Source of the DNA: Microbacterium aurantiacum
GTDB lineage: Bacteria > Actinomycetota > Actinomycetes > Actinomycetales > Microbacteriaceae
DNA: 64,000 nucleotides
NCBI RefSeq assembly: GCF_002872075.1
Contig: NZ_PGGU01000007.1
Coordinates: 1 to 64,000, forward strand
Direction: 5' to 3'
Part shown: positions 29,406-39,098 of the stretch, piece by piece
Layout: every line of letters starts with the position of its first letter
Numbering within the stretch: position 1 is the stretch's first letter
Translations under genes and position numbers: made by a program
Notes under the pieces: model-generated
Seen by the model: the letters and a program-made list of their open reading frames with translations, nothing else
Databases searched by the model: none
Told to the model about the DNA's origin: nothing

Positions 29406-30331
29406 TGTCCATCGAGACAATGGGATTGAACCCCGATCTGAACGTGGAGATGGCACCGCCGACGCGACGTAAGCGCACTTCGATGTGGCGGCTGTACAGC
29501 CGTCGCTTCCTCCGCAATCGCGGGGCCATCATCGGCCTCGTCGTGCTCGCTGCACTCGTCGTGTTCGCGATCGTCGGGCCGCTGGTCGCCCAGTACGGCC
29601 ACACCGAGCTCGACTTCCTCGCACTGCGCAAGGGTCCGTCTGCCGAGCACTGGTTCGGCACCAACGGATCCGGAAACGACAACTTCGCCCAGGTCGCTGT
29701 CGGCCTGCAGCGATCGATGATGATCGCCCTGCTCGTCGCCGTCGGCACCACCGTGCTCTCCGCGGTCATCGGCGCGACGGCCGCCTACTACGGCGGTCTT
29801 TACGAGCGCGTCGCACTGATCGTGATCCACTTCATGATGGTGGTCCCGAACTTCCTGATCCTCGCGATGATCTCGAACGATGCCGGCGGAAACTGGCTCG
29901 TGATCTCCTTGGTCATGATCTTCGTGGTCGGCTGGTTCATGCCGGCCCGCATCATCTGGACGCTCTGCCTCTCCATCCGCGAACGCGAGTACGTCCACGC
30001 CGCCCGTTACGCGGGACTGTCCGGCATCCGCATCGTGCTGCGTCACATGCTTCCGAACATCGGTTCATTGCTGGTGATCAACTTCACCCTGGGCGTCGTG
30101 TTCGCCGTCCTGACCGAGACCGCGTTGTCCTTCCTCGGCTTCGGCGTGAAGCTCCCCGATGTCTCGCTCGGCGCGCTCATCGGGGCGGGCTCCAGCACAC
30201 TCGCCAGCGCACCGTGGCTGTTCTACTTCCCCGCTGCCGCCCTCACGATGCTCACCGTCTCGATGGCCCTCATCGCCGACGGCCTGCGCGACGCCCTTGA
30301 TCCGACCTCGGCGGCTGGAGGTCGCGCATGA
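29405..30331 (+). CDS. Peptide/nickel ABC transporter permease (DppC type)
   Basis: Second permease of the importer, 308 residues. The N-terminal RRFLRNRGAIIGLVVLAALVVFAIVGPL is the OppC-type N-terminal segment. About six helices follow, with the ATPase-contact loop REREYVHAARYAGLSGIRIVLRHMLPN and a conserved TETALSFLGFGVKLPDVSLG near the C-terminus. The ATG at 29405 shares a base with the preceding stop. The four-base overlap with the next gene (ATGA) shows tight coupling. Confidence 0.93.
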   Translation: MSIETMGLNPDLNVEMAPPTRRKRTSMWRLYSRRFLRNRGAIIGLVVLAALVVFAIVGPLVAQYGHTELDFLALRKGPSAEHWFGTNGSGNDNFAQVAVGLQRSMMIALLVAVGTTVLSAVIGATAAYYGGLYERVALIVIHFMMVVPNFLILAMISNDAGGNWLVISLVMIFVVGWFMPARIIWTLCLSIREREYVHAARYAGLSGIRIVLRHMLPNIGSLLVINFTLGVVFAVLTETALSFLGFGVKLPDVSLGALIGAGSSTLASAPWLFYFPAAALTMLTVSMALIADGLRDALDPTSAAGGRA

Positions 30332-32259
30332 GTACTGTTCTCTCCGTCAGAGACCTGCGGGTCAGCTTCGCCTCCGAAGCCGGTCGCGTCGATGCCGTCC
30401 GCGGTGTCTCCTTCGACCTCGAAGCCGGGAAGACGCTCGGCATCGTCGGCGAGTCCGGTTCAGGCAAGTCCGTCACCTCGCTCGCGATCATGGGGCTTCT
30501 CGACGAGAACGCCAAGGTCACCGGCTCGATCGTGTTCGACGGTCAGGAGCTCATCGGCAAGTCCGACAAGCAGCTCTCCATGATCCGCGGCAACGGCATG
30601 GCGATGGTCTTCCAGGATCCGCTCACCTCGCTGACGCCGGTGTTCACCATCGGCGACCAGCTCATTGAGGCGCTCACCGTGCACAGGCGTCTGTCCAAGC
30701 GAGAGGCGTGGGACCGCTCCGTCGAACTGCTCAAGCTCGTCGGCATCCCCGAGCCGGAGCGACGGATGAAGTCGTTCCCGCACGAATTCTCGGGCGGCAT
30801 GCGTCAGCGCGTCGTGATCGCCATCGCGATGGCGAACGATCCGAAGCTGATCATCGCCGACGAGCCGACCACTGCTCTCGATGTCACCATCCAGGCGCAG
30901 ATCCTCGACCTCATGGACAAGGCGCAGGAGGAGACCGGCGCCGCGATGATGATGATCACTCACGACATGGGCGTGGTCGCCAAGACGGCAGACGACGTCC
31001 TCGTGATGTACGCAGGCAAGCCCGTGGAGCACGCAGAGGTGCGCGAGCTCTTCTACCACACGCGGATGCCGTACTCGATCGGGCTTCTCGGCGCGATCCC
31101 GCGCGTGGACAAGACCGAGAAGGTGCCGCTGATTCCGATCAAGGGCAACCCGCCCCTGCTCATCAACCTTCCCGACGCCTGTCCGTTCGCCGACCGCTGC
31201 CCGATCGCCATCGACGCCTGCCGTCAGCGTGAACCAGAGCTGCTGCCCGTGGTCACGGATGGTCACCAGGCGCACACCGCGGCCTGCATCCGTGCACACG
31301 ACATCACGGATGGCGGCCTCATCGGCGGACTGCCGGTGTTCCCCCTTCCCGAGATCCCGGAGAGCCCCCTGGCCCGGCTCCCCCGCGAGCAGCGCCCGAT
31401 CACGCTCGAGGCGGTCAACCTCACGAAGACCTTCCCGTTGCTCAAGGGCGCGTTCCTCAAGCGCAAGGTCGGCGAGGTGCAGGCGGTCAAGGGCATCAGC
31501 TTCGACGTCCGCGAGGGCGAGACCCTCGCGATCGTCGGCGAGTCCGGCAGCGGAAAGACGACCACGCTCCTGCAGATCATGGATCTCGTCAAGCAGGAGG
31601 ACGGCGACATCCGCATCGCCGGCAAGAGCGTCGCCGACATCCGCTCCCGCTCCGAGGAACGCGAAGTGCGACGCAACCTCCAGATCGTGTTCCAGGACCC
31701 GATGGGGGCACTGGATCCGCGCATGACGGTGTGGGACATCATCGCCGAGCCGATGTTCGCCATCGGCATGGAGAAGGATGAGGTGCACGACCGCGTCGAG
31801 GAGTTGATGGCGCTCGTCGGCCTCGACCCCGCACACAGCGACCGGTTCCCGACGGCGTTCTCGGGCGGACAGCGGCAGCGCATCGGGATCGCGCGCGCCC
31901 TCTCCACCAACCCGAAGGTCGTCGTGCTCGACGAACCGGTCTCGGCGCTCGACGTCTCGATCCAGGCCGGCGTCATCAACCTGCTCGATGAGTTGAAGGC
32001 GAAGCTGGGGCTGTCCTACCTCTTCGTCGCGCACGATCTGGCTGTCGTCCGGCACATCGCCGACCGCGTCGCCGTGATGTACAAGGGCGAGTTCGTCGAA
32101 CACGGCGACGTGCATCAGGTGTTCGACGATCCCCAGCATCCCTACACGAAGGCGTTGCTCTCGGCGATCCCGATCCCCGATCCCGACATCGAGCGCACGC
32201 GTCAGCGCATCATCCTCCCCGTCGAAGGCTTCGACGCCGTGGCGGCTGCTGCTCTCTGA
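30328..32259 (+). CDS. Fused dual ATPase of peptide ABC transporter (DppD-DppF)
   Basis: Two ABC ATPase domains in one 643-residue chain. Domain 1 has Walker [10 protein letters not shown], signature FSGGMRQRV and Walker [13 protein letters not shown], followed by the oligopeptide-transporter tail with [14 protein letters not shown]. Domain 2 starts near residue 355 and has [19 protein letters not shown] and [12 protein letters not shown], with His of the H-loop in [10 protein letters not shown]. It pairs with the two permeases encoded upstream. Most importers encode the two ATPases separately; the fusion is frequent in actinobacteria. Confidence 0.95.
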   Translation: MSTVLSVRDLRVSFASEAGRVDAVRGVSFDLEAGKTLGIVGESGSGKSVTSLAIMGLLDENAKVTGSIVFDGQELIGKSDKQLSMIRGNGMAMVFQDPLTSLTPVFTIGDQLIEALTVHRRLSKREAWDRSVELLKLVGIPEPERRMKSFPHEFSGGMRQRVVIAIAMANDPKLIIADEPTTALDVTIQAQILDLMDKAQEETGAAMMMITHDMGVVAKTADDVLVMYAGKPVEHAEVRELFYHTRMPYSIGLLGAIPRVDKTEKVPLIPIKGNPPLLINLPDACPFADRCPIAIDACRQREPELLPVVTDGHQAHTAACIRAHDITDGGLIGGLPVFPLPEIPESPLARLPREQRPITLEAVNLTKTFPLLKGAFLKRKVGEVQAVKGISFDVREGETLAIVGESGSGKTTTLLQIMDLVKQEDGDIRIAGKSVADIRSRSEEREVRRNLQIVFQDPMGALDPRMTVWDIIAEPMFAIGMEKDEVHDRVEELMALVGLDPAHSDRFPTAFSGGQRQRIGIARALSTNPKVVVLDEPVSALDVSIQAGVINLLDELKAKLGLSYLFVAHDLAVVRHIADRVAVMYKGEFVEHGDVHQVFDDPQHPYTKALLSAIPIPDPDIERTRQRIILPVEGFDAVAAAAL

Positions 32260-32376
32260 GCCGTCGGCACAATGTGCACGGTCCGATAACATTCGGTGCC
32301 CATGCGCGTGAGCCGCAGTTCCACTGACTTATCCTGCCTCTATCCCAAGTAAGGCCGACAGGCACTAAGGAGTACC

Positions 32377-34089
32377 ATGAAACGGCATCAGAAGCTGATG
32401 GGCATTGCAGCTCTCGGCGGCGCCCTTGCACTCGTCATGAGCGGATGTGCAGCAGGCAACGGCGGCGGCAACGAAGGTGAGGGCGAAGGCCCCAAGACCG
32501 TCACAGGCGCTGACTACAACCCGCAGCCCCGCGAGAACCTGAAGCAGGGCGGCGAGCTCCGCATCCCGATCTCGAACATCGCCGAGCAGCTGAACTACTT
32601 CCACAGCGACGGCGACGCCCGCGTGACGCAGGTCGGAACCTGGTTCCGCCCGCAGGTGCTGCTGATGGACCCGGACGGCACGGTCAAGCCCAACCCGGCC
32701 TACCTCGACGACTACAGCTTCGGAGTCGAGGACGGCAAGACCGTCCTGCACTTCAAGGTCAACGAGAAGGCAGTCTGGAATGACGGCACGCCGATCGACG
32801 TGACCGCGTTCGAGGCCACCTGGAAGGCCAACAGCGGCCAGGACGAGGCATACCTGCCGAACGCCACCGACGGCTGGAAAGAGATCGAGTCCGTCGAGGC
32901 TGGCGAGAACGACCGCGACGTCATCGTCACCTTCAAGGGCGAGTTCGCCTGGCCGGAGATGGTGTACTCCCAGCTGCTGCACCCGGCTGTGAACACGCCT
33001 GAGCTCTTCAACACGGCGTTCCTCGGAGACTGGCACCCGGAGTGGGGCGCAGGTCCCTACACCGTCGAGAACTTCGACAAGAACGGCGGCGTCGTCGAGC
33101 TCGTCCCGAACGACAAGTGGTGGGGCGAGAAGCCGCTGCTCGACAAGGTCTCCTTCATCCAGATGGAGCCGACCGCTGCGGTCAACGCGCTGCTCAACGA
33201 CGAGGTCGACATGGCCGAGACCGGCAGCGCCGAGCTGCTCGCTCAGGTCGAGGGCCTCGAGGGCGTCACGACCTACTCCGGTCAGGCCACCGCGAACGCG
33301 CTCTTCATCCTGAACTCCGAGACCCCTGCTCTGGCAGACCTCGAGGTGCGCGAGGCGATCATGTCCGCGATCAACCTCGAGCAGGTCAAGGAGATCGTGT
33401 TCAACGGTCTCAACTACACCGAGGAGCCGGCCGGATCGCTCACGCTGTTCTCGTTCCAGCCCGACTACGTCAACGCTCTGGAAGAGGCCGGCCGCAAGGA
33501 CGGCGACGCCGAGGGTGCGAACAAGATCCTCGACGACGCCGGCTGGGTCGCAGGTGCCGACGGCATCCGCGAGAAGGATGGCGTCCGCCTCGCGATCACG
33601 TTCCCGGGTCACAGCGACACGGAGACGGCACGCGCCCGCATGGTCGCGGTGCAGGCTCAGCTGAAGGAGATCGGCGTCGAGGTGACGGTGGACATCCGTC
33701 CGTCGGCAGACTTCGCCGATGACTTCACGACGAAGAACTGGGACATGTTCTTCCTGAACTTCACCTCGTCCGACCCGTTCGGCGCTGCCTGGTACTGCCA
33801 GCTGTACTGCTCGGACAGTGGCCTGAACCTCTCGGGCACCGGCACCGAGGAGATCGACAAGAAGATCCACGAGCAGGTCGAGTCGCTCTCTGACCCGGTC
33901 GAGCAGACCAAGGCCGCGATGAAGCTCGAGTCCGAGATCTTCGCCGAGACCTGGGGCGTCCTCCCCGCGTTCAACGGTCCGGAGATCTGGACCGTGAAGA
34001 ACGGCCTCGCCAACCTCACGCCCGAGCCCTACGTGGGTCTCGACCTCTTCGGCATCACGCCGGTGGAGAACGTGGGCTACGAGAAGTAA
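32377..34089 (+). CDS. Peptide/nickel ABC transporter substrate-binding lipoprotein
   Basis: Extracellular solute-binding protein family 5, 570 residues, anchored by a lipid. The signal peptide MKRHQKLMGIAALGGALALV ends in lipobox VMSGC with Cys24, followed by a Gly/Glu linker. The mature body has typical segments such as YNPQPRENLKQGGELRIP, FKVNEKAVWNDGTPIDVTAFEATW and GPYTVENFDKNGGVVELVPNDKWWG. It feeds the importer encoded just upstream. TAAGGAG precedes the ATG by four bases. A TATCCT at 32330 may give it its own promoter, which would supply the usual excess of binding protein. Ligand is unknown. Confidence 0.94.
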   Translation: MKRHQKLMGIAALGGALALVMSGCAAGNGGGNEGEGEGPKTVTGADYNPQPRENLKQGGELRIPISNIAEQLNYFHSDGDARVTQVGTWFRPQVLLMDPDGTVKPNPAYLDDYSFGVEDGKTVLHFKVNEKAVWNDGTPIDVTAFEATWKANSGQDEAYLPNATDGWKEIESVEAGENDRDVIVTFKGEFAWPEMVYSQLLHPAVNTPELFNTAFLGDWHPEWGAGPYTVENFDKNGGVVELVPNDKWWGEKPLLDKVSFIQMEPTAAVNALLNDEVDMAETGSAELLAQVEGLEGVTTYSGQATANALFILNSETPALADLEVREAIMSAINLEQVKEIVFNGLNYTEEPAGSLTLFSFQPDYVNALEEAGRKDGDAEGANKILDDAGWVAGADGIREKDGVRLAITFPGHSDTETARARMVAVQAQLKEIGVEVTVDIRPSADFADDFTTKNWDMFFLNFTSSDPFGAAWYCQLYCSDSGLNLSGTGTEEIDKKIHEQVESLSDPVEQTKAAMKLESEIFAETWGVLPAFNGPEIWTVKNGLANLTPEPYVGLDLFGITPVENVGYEK

Positions 34090-34106
34090 GCCTTCTGGCA
34101 CAAGTA

Positions 34107-34147
34107 CAGCGGGGCCGGTGGTTAATCCACCGGCCCCGCTGTTGTTT
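34107..34147 (+). terminator. Rho-independent terminator of the peptide ABC operon
   Basis: A perfect 15-bp GC-rich stem (34107-34121 with 34127-34141), loop TTAAT, then TTGTTT. This is the best U-tract terminator in the window. Confidence 0.9.
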
Positions 34148-34152
34148 ATGCT
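34147..34152 (+). promoter_or_regulatory. -10 box, leaderless start of alpha/beta hydrolase
   Basis: TATGCT directly after the terminator T-run, seven bases before GTG at 34160. The first base of the box is the last T of the T-run. Confidence 0.45.
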
Positions 34153-34159
34153 GGCACCT

Positions 34160-34924
34160 GTGAGCATCCAGGTCGTCTTCGTGCACGGCATCCGCACGTC
34201 CAGAACGATGTGGCTGTCGCAGCAGAAGCACCTCACAGAGCGAGGGATCCCCTCGGTCGCCATCGACCTCCCCGGCCACGGCGCCACTCTCGGTGAGACG
34301 TTCACCATCGAGGCGGCCCTGTCCGTCGTGGATTCAGCGATACGGAAGGCCGCACTCGACGGGCCGGTACTGCTGGTCGGGCATTCGATGGGCGGGCTGC
34401 TCTGCCTGTCGATCGCCGGGTCGGACGATCCCCCGCCGATCGCCGGTGTGGTCGCGGCATCCTGCACGGCGTTCCCGCGTGGTGCGGCGCTGCGCGCTTA
34501 CCGGCTGCTCGCCAGCGCCATGAACGCGCTGCCCGGCCGGGGTTCCTGGCTCACCAGGCGGGTGCTGGCTGCGACGCTCCCTGTCGAGACCCGCGAGCAC
34601 TTCGGTGCCGGCGGCTACGCGTACGACGCGCAGGACGCCGCGCTGCGCAGCCTCGAGTCGCTGGATCTCGCGGATGCTGTGCAGCGCATCCGGGTGCCTC
34701 TCTGGTACGTGAACGGCCAGTACGACCAGCTGCGGGTGCATGAGGCGCTTTTCCAGGGCCTCTCACCGCACGCCGAGCTCATCGTCGTGCCGCGTTCGAC
34801 GCACCTGGTCACCGCGATGCGCCCCGGTGTGTTCAACAAGGTTCTGGATCTCGCCGTCGCGACGATCGCGCAGCAGACCGACTCGGCCTCTACGACCGGG
34901 AGCGCGGACGCGCCATCGCCGTGA
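34160..34924 (+). CDS. Alpha/beta fold hydrolase
   Basis: A 254-residue serine hydrolase of unknown substrate. The oxyanion segment is VFVHGIRTS near the N-terminus, the nucleophile is Ser76 in LVGHSMGGLL, and the catalytic His is in RSTHLVTAM near the C-terminus. An Asp is available in NGQYDQLRVHE. There is no signal peptide. The GTG at 34160 is preferred; an ATG at 34148 would overlap the -10 box. The last 35 bases overlap the end of the MFS gene on the other strand. Confidence 0.87.
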   Translation: MSIQVVFVHGIRTSRTMWLSQQKHLTERGIPSVAIDLPGHGATLGETFTIEAALSVVDSAIRKAALDGPVLLVGHSMGGLLCLSIAGSDDPPPIAGVVAASCTAFPRGAALRAYRLLASAMNALPGRGSWLTRRVLAATLPVETREHFGAGGYAYDAQDAALRSLESLDLADAVQRIRVPLWYVNGQYDQLRVHEALFQGLSPHAELIVVPRSTHLVTAMRPGVFNKVLDLAVATIAQQTDSASTTGSADAPSP

Positions 34925-36110
34925 GCGCACCGCCCGCGAGCGACAGCACGGCCGCCGCGGCGAAGACCAGCCAGAACCCGCCGACGAGCGCCACGAGCGC
35001 CGCACCGAGCACGGGGCCGATCAGCTGGCCGAGCGCTGCCGTCACGTTGACGATCCCGAGGTCGCGTGCATGATCCTGCTCGTCCGGCAGCAGGTCCGCG
35101 GCGAACGCCAGGCCGACCGTGGAAAACGCGCCATAGCCGACGCCCATAAGTGCGGCGGCGACCATCGTCGCCTCGAAGGTCGGAACGAGAGCGATGACCA
35201 CACCCGATGCCGCCTGCACGACCGTGGCGGCGATGGCGAGACCACGACGATCGCCGCTGCGATCGGAGAGCACGCCGGTCAGCACCGACGCCGCAACGAC
35301 GAAGACGGTGTACACGACGATCAGCAGCAGCAGGTTGTCCTGCGCGACGCTGCTCGGCTGGTTCAGCCCGTGCAGCAGGAAGAACAGGAAGAGCGCCGTC
35401 CCCAGGGCATTGCCGATGTTCGTGACGAGGCGGCCGGACAGCATCCACGCGAAATCGCGATCACGGAGCGATGCAAGCCGACGGCCGGCCGCACGCGGCG
35501 GTCGCATCTGCGCGGTCGAGGGCGGATCGGCGAGGAGGAGTGCTGCGGCCGTACCGATCGCCGCGATGATCGCTGCCAGGAGCAGGTATCCGGCGAGGAC
35601 GTCCAGACCGAGCAGCACGACCAGAGCCACGCCGAAGACGATTCCGACCGCCTGGCTGGACCCGACAGCGGCGGATGCGGCGCCGCGCTGCGTGACCGGG
35701 AGCTGATCGGCGATGAGCGCGGTGAAGGCCGCGGATGCGACGGCGACGCCGACCGACACGCCGATCCATGCGGCGCCGACCGCCCACGGTCCTTCGGTGA
35801 AACCTGTGATGACGAGACATATCGCCGTGAGCCAGACGCCGCCCAGAGCCCAGGGCCGACGCCGGTGCCGCCCCGCGCGTGCCCGATCCGAGAGCGCTCC
35901 GGCGACGGGTCCCGCGATGACCCCGGCCAGGCCGCCGATCCCGAGCACGATTCCCGAGGACACGACGCCCGCGATCCAGTCGCCGTCCGTCGTGTCCAAT
36001 TGCAGTGGGAGAAGCAGCTGGACCGGCGTGAGCTGAACCGTCCAGATCGCCAGCCACGCGAGTGAGAACAGCGACATCCAGCGGAAGCCGACACGCGTCG
36101 AGCTGCTCAC
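34890..36110 (-). CDS. MFS transporter
   Basis: Major facilitator superfamily protein of 406 residues with about twelve hydrophobic helices. The loop between helices 2 and 3 (GALSDRARAGRHRRRPWALGG) fits the MFS A-motif pattern, and GVLSDRSGDRRGLAI is its second-half counterpart. The GTG at 36110 overlaps the stop of the beta-glucosidase gene in GTGA, so the two are cotranscribed. This suggests a sugar or glycoside importer, but the sequence also resembles exporters; substrate is inferred from context only. Confidence 0.87.
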   Translation of the reverse strand: MSSSTRVGFRWMSLFSLAWLAIWTVQLTPVQLLLPLQLDTTDGDWIAGVVSSGIVLGIGGLAGVIAGPVAGALSDRARAGRHRRRPWALGGVWLTAICLVITGFTEGPWAVGAAWIGVSVGVAVASAAFTALIADQLPVTQRGAASAAVGSSQAVGIVFGVALVVLLGLDVLAGYLLLAAIIAAIGTAAALLLADPPSTAQMRPPRAAGRRLASLRDRDFAWMLSGRLVTNIGNALGTALFLFFLLHGLNQPSSVAQDNLLLLIVVYTVFVVAASVLTGVLSDRSGDRRGLAIAATVVQAASGVVIALVPTFEATMVAAALMGVGYGAFSTVGLAFAADLLPDEQDHARDLGIVNVTAALGQLIGPVLGAALVALVGGFWLVFAAAAVLSLAGGALTAMARPRSRS

Positions 36111-37483
36111 CGTGCGACCTCCGCGTGCGCGCTCGCTTCCGCCCGCGCATCCGCGATGAAGCTCCGGTACCAGTCGTACGAGGCCTTGGGAGTGCGCTCC
36201 CCCGTGGCGAAATCGACGTGCACGAGGCCGAAACGCTGCGTGTAGCCGTCGGCCCACTCCCAGTTGTCCAGCAGCGACCACACCGTGTACTCCTCCACCG
36301 GGACCCCCGCGTCGATCGCCTCTGCGACCGCGGCGATGTGTCCGGAGAGATAGCCGATCCGGTCGGTGTCCTCCACCCGTGTCGCGCTCTCCGGCTCAGG
36401 GAAGGATGCTCCGTTCTCGCCGATGATCACCGGCGGAAGATGCGGATGCCGCGCGTGCAGGTCGACCAGCAGATCGCGCAGCGCCTCGGGCATGATCGGC
36501 CATTCGGGACCGAAGCCCGTGACGGGTACCCCCGGGGTCGGGACGATCTCGAACGGGATGGGGCTCTCGCCGTGCGCGGCGGTGACCGTCGTCGGGTTGT
36601 AGAAGTTGATGCCGTAGAAATCGATCGACCAGCGGATGAGGTCGAGATCGCCAGGCTGCACCGGCATGGGAGGAAGGCCCAGCGCCTCGAGATCGGGGTA
36701 TGCGCCTTCGAGCAGCGGCTCGCTGAAGATCCGGTTGTGGATCGTGTCGTACACCGCCGCGACCATCCGGTCCTCGTCGGTGTCGTGCAGGGGCAGCACC
36801 CACGTGTGGTTGTTCACCAGCCCGACCCGACGCGCCCCGTTGGCCTTCAGCACCTCTGCCGCTCGAGCGTGCGCGAGCAGCTGATGGTGCACCGTGGGCA
36901 GGGCGCCGAAGAGAAGCTGCTTCCCAGGGGCGAGCGCGCCGGTCGCGTAGCCCTGCAGGGTCGTCATCGCCGGTTCGTTGAGCGTGTACCACTGCGGCAC
37001 CCGATCACCGAGGCGTTCCGCGACGAGCGCCGTGTAGTCGGCGAAGCGCTCCGCTGTGTCGCGGTTGAGCCAGCCGCCGTCCGCTTCGACGGCGCTCGGC
37101 ATCTCCCAGTGGTACAGCGTGGGAAACGGGGCGACGCCCGCTTCCAGCAGCGCGTCGACGAAGCGGGAGTAGTGATCGAGGCCCGCCATGTTCGCGGGGC
37201 CGCTGCCGTCCGGCTGCACGCGCGCCCACTGGATCGAGAAGCGGTAGTGGTCGACGCCGAGTCCCGCGGCCAGCGCGACGTCGGCCTCGGGGCGGCGGTA
37301 GCTGTCGCAGGACGGGTCAGCGGTCGAGCCGTCCTTCACCGCCCCGGGGACATCGATGAAGTCGTCCCAGATGGATCTCCCCCTGCCGTCCGCATCGCGG
37401 GATCCTTCGATCTGGAACGCGGAGGTCGCGGTGGACCAGCGGAATCCGTGAGGGAAGACCGGCCGGGCGTGATCGGAGTACAT
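36107..37483 (-). CDS. GH1 family beta-glucosidase
   Basis: Retaining glycoside hydrolase of family 1, 458 residues. The acid/base is Glu170 in WYTLNEP and the nucleophile is Glu356 in IIGENGASFP. The substrate-pocket segments FRWSTATSAFQIEG and WSLLDNWEWADGYTQRFGLVHVDF are conserved. No signal peptide, so it splits imported beta-glucosides in the cytoplasm. The ATG at 37483 has AAGGAG four to five bases upstream; the ATG at 37513 would add ten residues. It is the first gene before the coupled MFS transporter. Confidence 0.94.
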   Translation of the reverse strand: MYSDHARPVFPHGFRWSTATSAFQIEGSRDADGRGRSIWDDFIDVPGAVKDGSTADPSCDSYRRPEADVALAAGLGVDHYRFSIQWARVQPDGSGPANMAGLDHYSRFVDALLEAGVAPFPTLYHWEMPSAVEADGGWLNRDTAERFADYTALVAERLGDRVPQWYTLNEPAMTTLQGYATGALAPGKQLLFGALPTVHHQLLAHARAAEVLKANGARRVGLVNNHTWVLPLHDTDEDRMVAAVYDTIHNRIFSEPLLEGAYPDLEALGLPPMPVQPGDLDLIRWSIDFYGINFYNPTTVTAAHGESPIPFEIVPTPGVPVTGFGPEWPIMPEALRDLLVDLHARHPHLPPVIIGENGASFPEPESATRVEDTDRIGYLSGHIAAVAEAIDAGVPVEEYTVWSLLDNWEWADGYTQRFGLVHVDFATGERTPKASYDWYRSFIADARAEASAHAEVAR

Positions 37484-37630
37484 GTCGCTCCTTGACGTCG
37501 ATGTCGGGGACACTGCTGATTCTGTACCCAGTGCCGTTCCCAGCGCGACTGGGTATCGTCACAAGTCGTGCGTGTTGCGGCGTCCGCCGACGCCGCCGAC
37601 GCCGTTTCGCGCTATCCGGCCGACTGCTGA

Positions 37631-37636
37631 TAGACT
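37631..37636 (+). promoter_or_regulatory. Extended -10 of rpsT
   Basis: TGA-TAGACT, about 100 bases upstream of rpsT. The rest of the 37484-37738 gap is the rpsT 5' UTR and GH1 upstream region; I see no other gene there. Confidence 0.5.
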
Positions 37637-37738
37637 CGACTCTTGGCTTGCGTGTGGGTTCTTCCCTCACGACCGCTGTGCACCAGCCCTCTTCTGTTGC
37701 CGGCATTTCCATCACTCCTGTACAGAAAGCGTCCACAC

Positions 37739-37999
37739 GTGGCAAACATCAAGTCGCAGATCAAGCGCAACAAGACCAACGACAAGGCTCACGAGCGCAA
37801 CAAGGCCGTGAAGAGCGAACTCAAGACGGTCATCCGCTCCACTCGCACCGCCATCGCCACCGGCGACAAGGCTGCCGCCGAGGCCGCCCTGAAGACGGCT
37901 TCGCGCAAGCTCGACAAGGCCGTCAGCAAGGGCGTCGTGCACAAGAACCAGGCGGCGAACCGCAAGTCGGCCATCGCCAAGAAGGTCGCCGCTCTCTGA
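37739..37999 (+). CDS. rpsT: 30S ribosomal protein bS20
   Basis: Small-subunit protein that binds 16S rRNA early in assembly. The 86-residue basic protein starts (M)[28 protein letters not shown] and ends [11 protein letters not shown], a standard bS20. The true start is the GTG at 37739; the longer in-frame ATG at 37643 is in the leader. Non-AUG starts are common in rpsT. It is monocistronic, closed by a strong terminator shared with the convergent holA. Confidence 0.97.
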   Translation: MANIKSQIKRNKTNDKAHERNKAVKSELKTVIRSTRTAIATGDKAAAEAALKTASRKLDKAVSKGVVHKNQAANRKSAIAKKVAAL

Positions 38000-38014
38000 G
38001 CAGCATCCTCTTCT

Positions 38015-38050
38015 GAAGAAGGCCCGCACCTCACGGTGCGGGCCTTCTTC
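38015..38050. terminator. Bidirectional terminator rpsT/holA
   Basis: Perfect 16-bp stem (38015-38030 with 38035-38050) and TCAC loop. Its right edge covers the last two bases of holA, so it serves both convergent genes. Confidence 0.85.
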
Positions 38051-39086
38051 ATTCCCCGAACGGCTGGCGGGTCGCGATGACGGTCACCATGCGCTCAAGG
38101 GCGAAGATCGGGTCGCGTGCGGCACCCTTGACCTCGGCATCCGCTCGCGCGGTCGCCTGAACGGCCATACCCAGCGAACGCTCGTTCCAGCCCGACAGGT
38201 CGCGGCGGGCCCGATCGACCTGCCAGTCCTTCATGCCCAGACGCTGGGCGAGCTGCCGGCTGGGCTCACGGTTTCCGGCGACACGCGCCATGGTGCGCAG
38301 CTTCATCGCGAAGGCGGCCACCATCGGCACGGGGTCCGCACCGGATGCCAGCGCATGCCGGAGCGCGATGAGCGCCTCGCCGTAGCGCCCGGCGATCGCG
38401 GTGTCGGCGACGACGAAGGCCGACACCTCGACGCGGCCGCCGTAGTACTTCGTGACGACGTCCTCGCTGATGTCGCCCTCGACATCGCCGATGAGCTGCT
38501 GGCAGGCGGCGGCGAGCTCGGTGAGGTCGTCGGCGAAGGCGGAGACCAGGGCGCGCAGTGCTGCGGGAGCGATGCGCTTCTTCGCCGTGCGGAACTCCCC
38601 TGCCGCGAAGTCGACGCGGTCGCCGTCGCGCTTGATCGCCGGGCATGCGATCTCGATGCCGCCGCCGGTTCCGGCGCGGAGCGCATCGAGGAGCTTCTTC
38701 CCCCGAACGCTCGCACCGGTGTGGCGGAGCACGATGGTCGCACCCTCCTGTGGCTGATCGAGGTACGAGACCGCCTCCTGCAGGAAGGCGTCGGAGCACT
38801 TCTCGACGCCGGAGATGCGCACCAGCCGCGGTTCGCCGAACAACGACGGCGACGCCATCGCGAGCAACGTGCCCGGAGCGTAGTCGTCTGCGCGGACGTC
38901 GCTGACCTCGAGGGCCGGGTCCTCTGCGCGGAGGTAGTCGCGCAGGCCCGCGATCGCGCGCTCGGCGCAGATCTCCTCCGGACCGGAGACGAGCACCAGC
39001 GGAGCCGGTCGCGGTTCCCGCCACGAGACCTGGGAGATCTTCGTCGGCTTCGCGCCGCCACGGGATGAGGAACGCGGAGCAGCCAT
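38049..39086 (-). CDS. holA: DNA polymerase III subunit delta
   Basis: Clamp-loader delta subunit, which opens the sliding clamp. The 345-residue protein matches actinobacterial HolA, with LVLVSGPEEICAERAIAGLRDYL at the start, a RecQ-like AAA-type body and the C-terminal YGEALIALRHALASGADPVPMVAAFAMKLRTMARV and KDWQVDRARRDLSGWNERSLGMAVQATARADAEVKGAARDP-type helices. Delta lacks a working Walker A, as here. The ATG is six bases behind TAGGCT, whose TAG is the comEC stop codon, so holA may have its own leaderless mRNA. Confidence 0.94.
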   Translation of the reverse strand: MAAPRSSSRGGAKPTKISQVSWREPRPAPLVLVSGPEEICAERAIAGLRDYLRAEDPALEVSDVRADDYAPGTLLAMASPSLFGEPRLVRISGVEKCSDAFLQEAVSYLDQPQEGATIVLRHTGASVRGKKLLDALRAGTGGGIEIACPAIKRDGDRVDFAAGEFRTAKKRIAPAALRALVSAFADDLTELAAACQQLIGDVEGDISEDVVTKYYGGRVEVSAFVVADTAIAGRYGEALIALRHALASGADPVPMVAAFAMKLRTMARVAGNREPSRQLAQRLGMKDWQVDRARRDLSGWNERSLGMAVQATARADAEVKGAARDPIFALERMVTVIATRQPFGE

Positions 39087-39092
39087 GCTGCC

Positions 39093-39098
39093 AGCCTA
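39093..39098 (-). promoter_or_regulatory. -10 box of holA formed partly by comEC stop codon
   Basis: TAGGCT on the minus strand, six bases (GGCAGC) before ATG at 39086. Its first three bases are the comEC TAG stop (39096-39098). Confidence 0.5.

Noticed and set aside
30460..32292. A 610-residue minus-strand frame opposite the fused ATPase
   Set aside because: Both ABC ATPase domains on the plus strand are complete; the minus frame is Arg/Glu/His-rich, as expected from codon complement.
32365..34467. A 700-residue minus-strand frame opposite the binding protein
   Set aside because: Same reason: it is the complement of the binding protein gene and lacks any recognisable domain.
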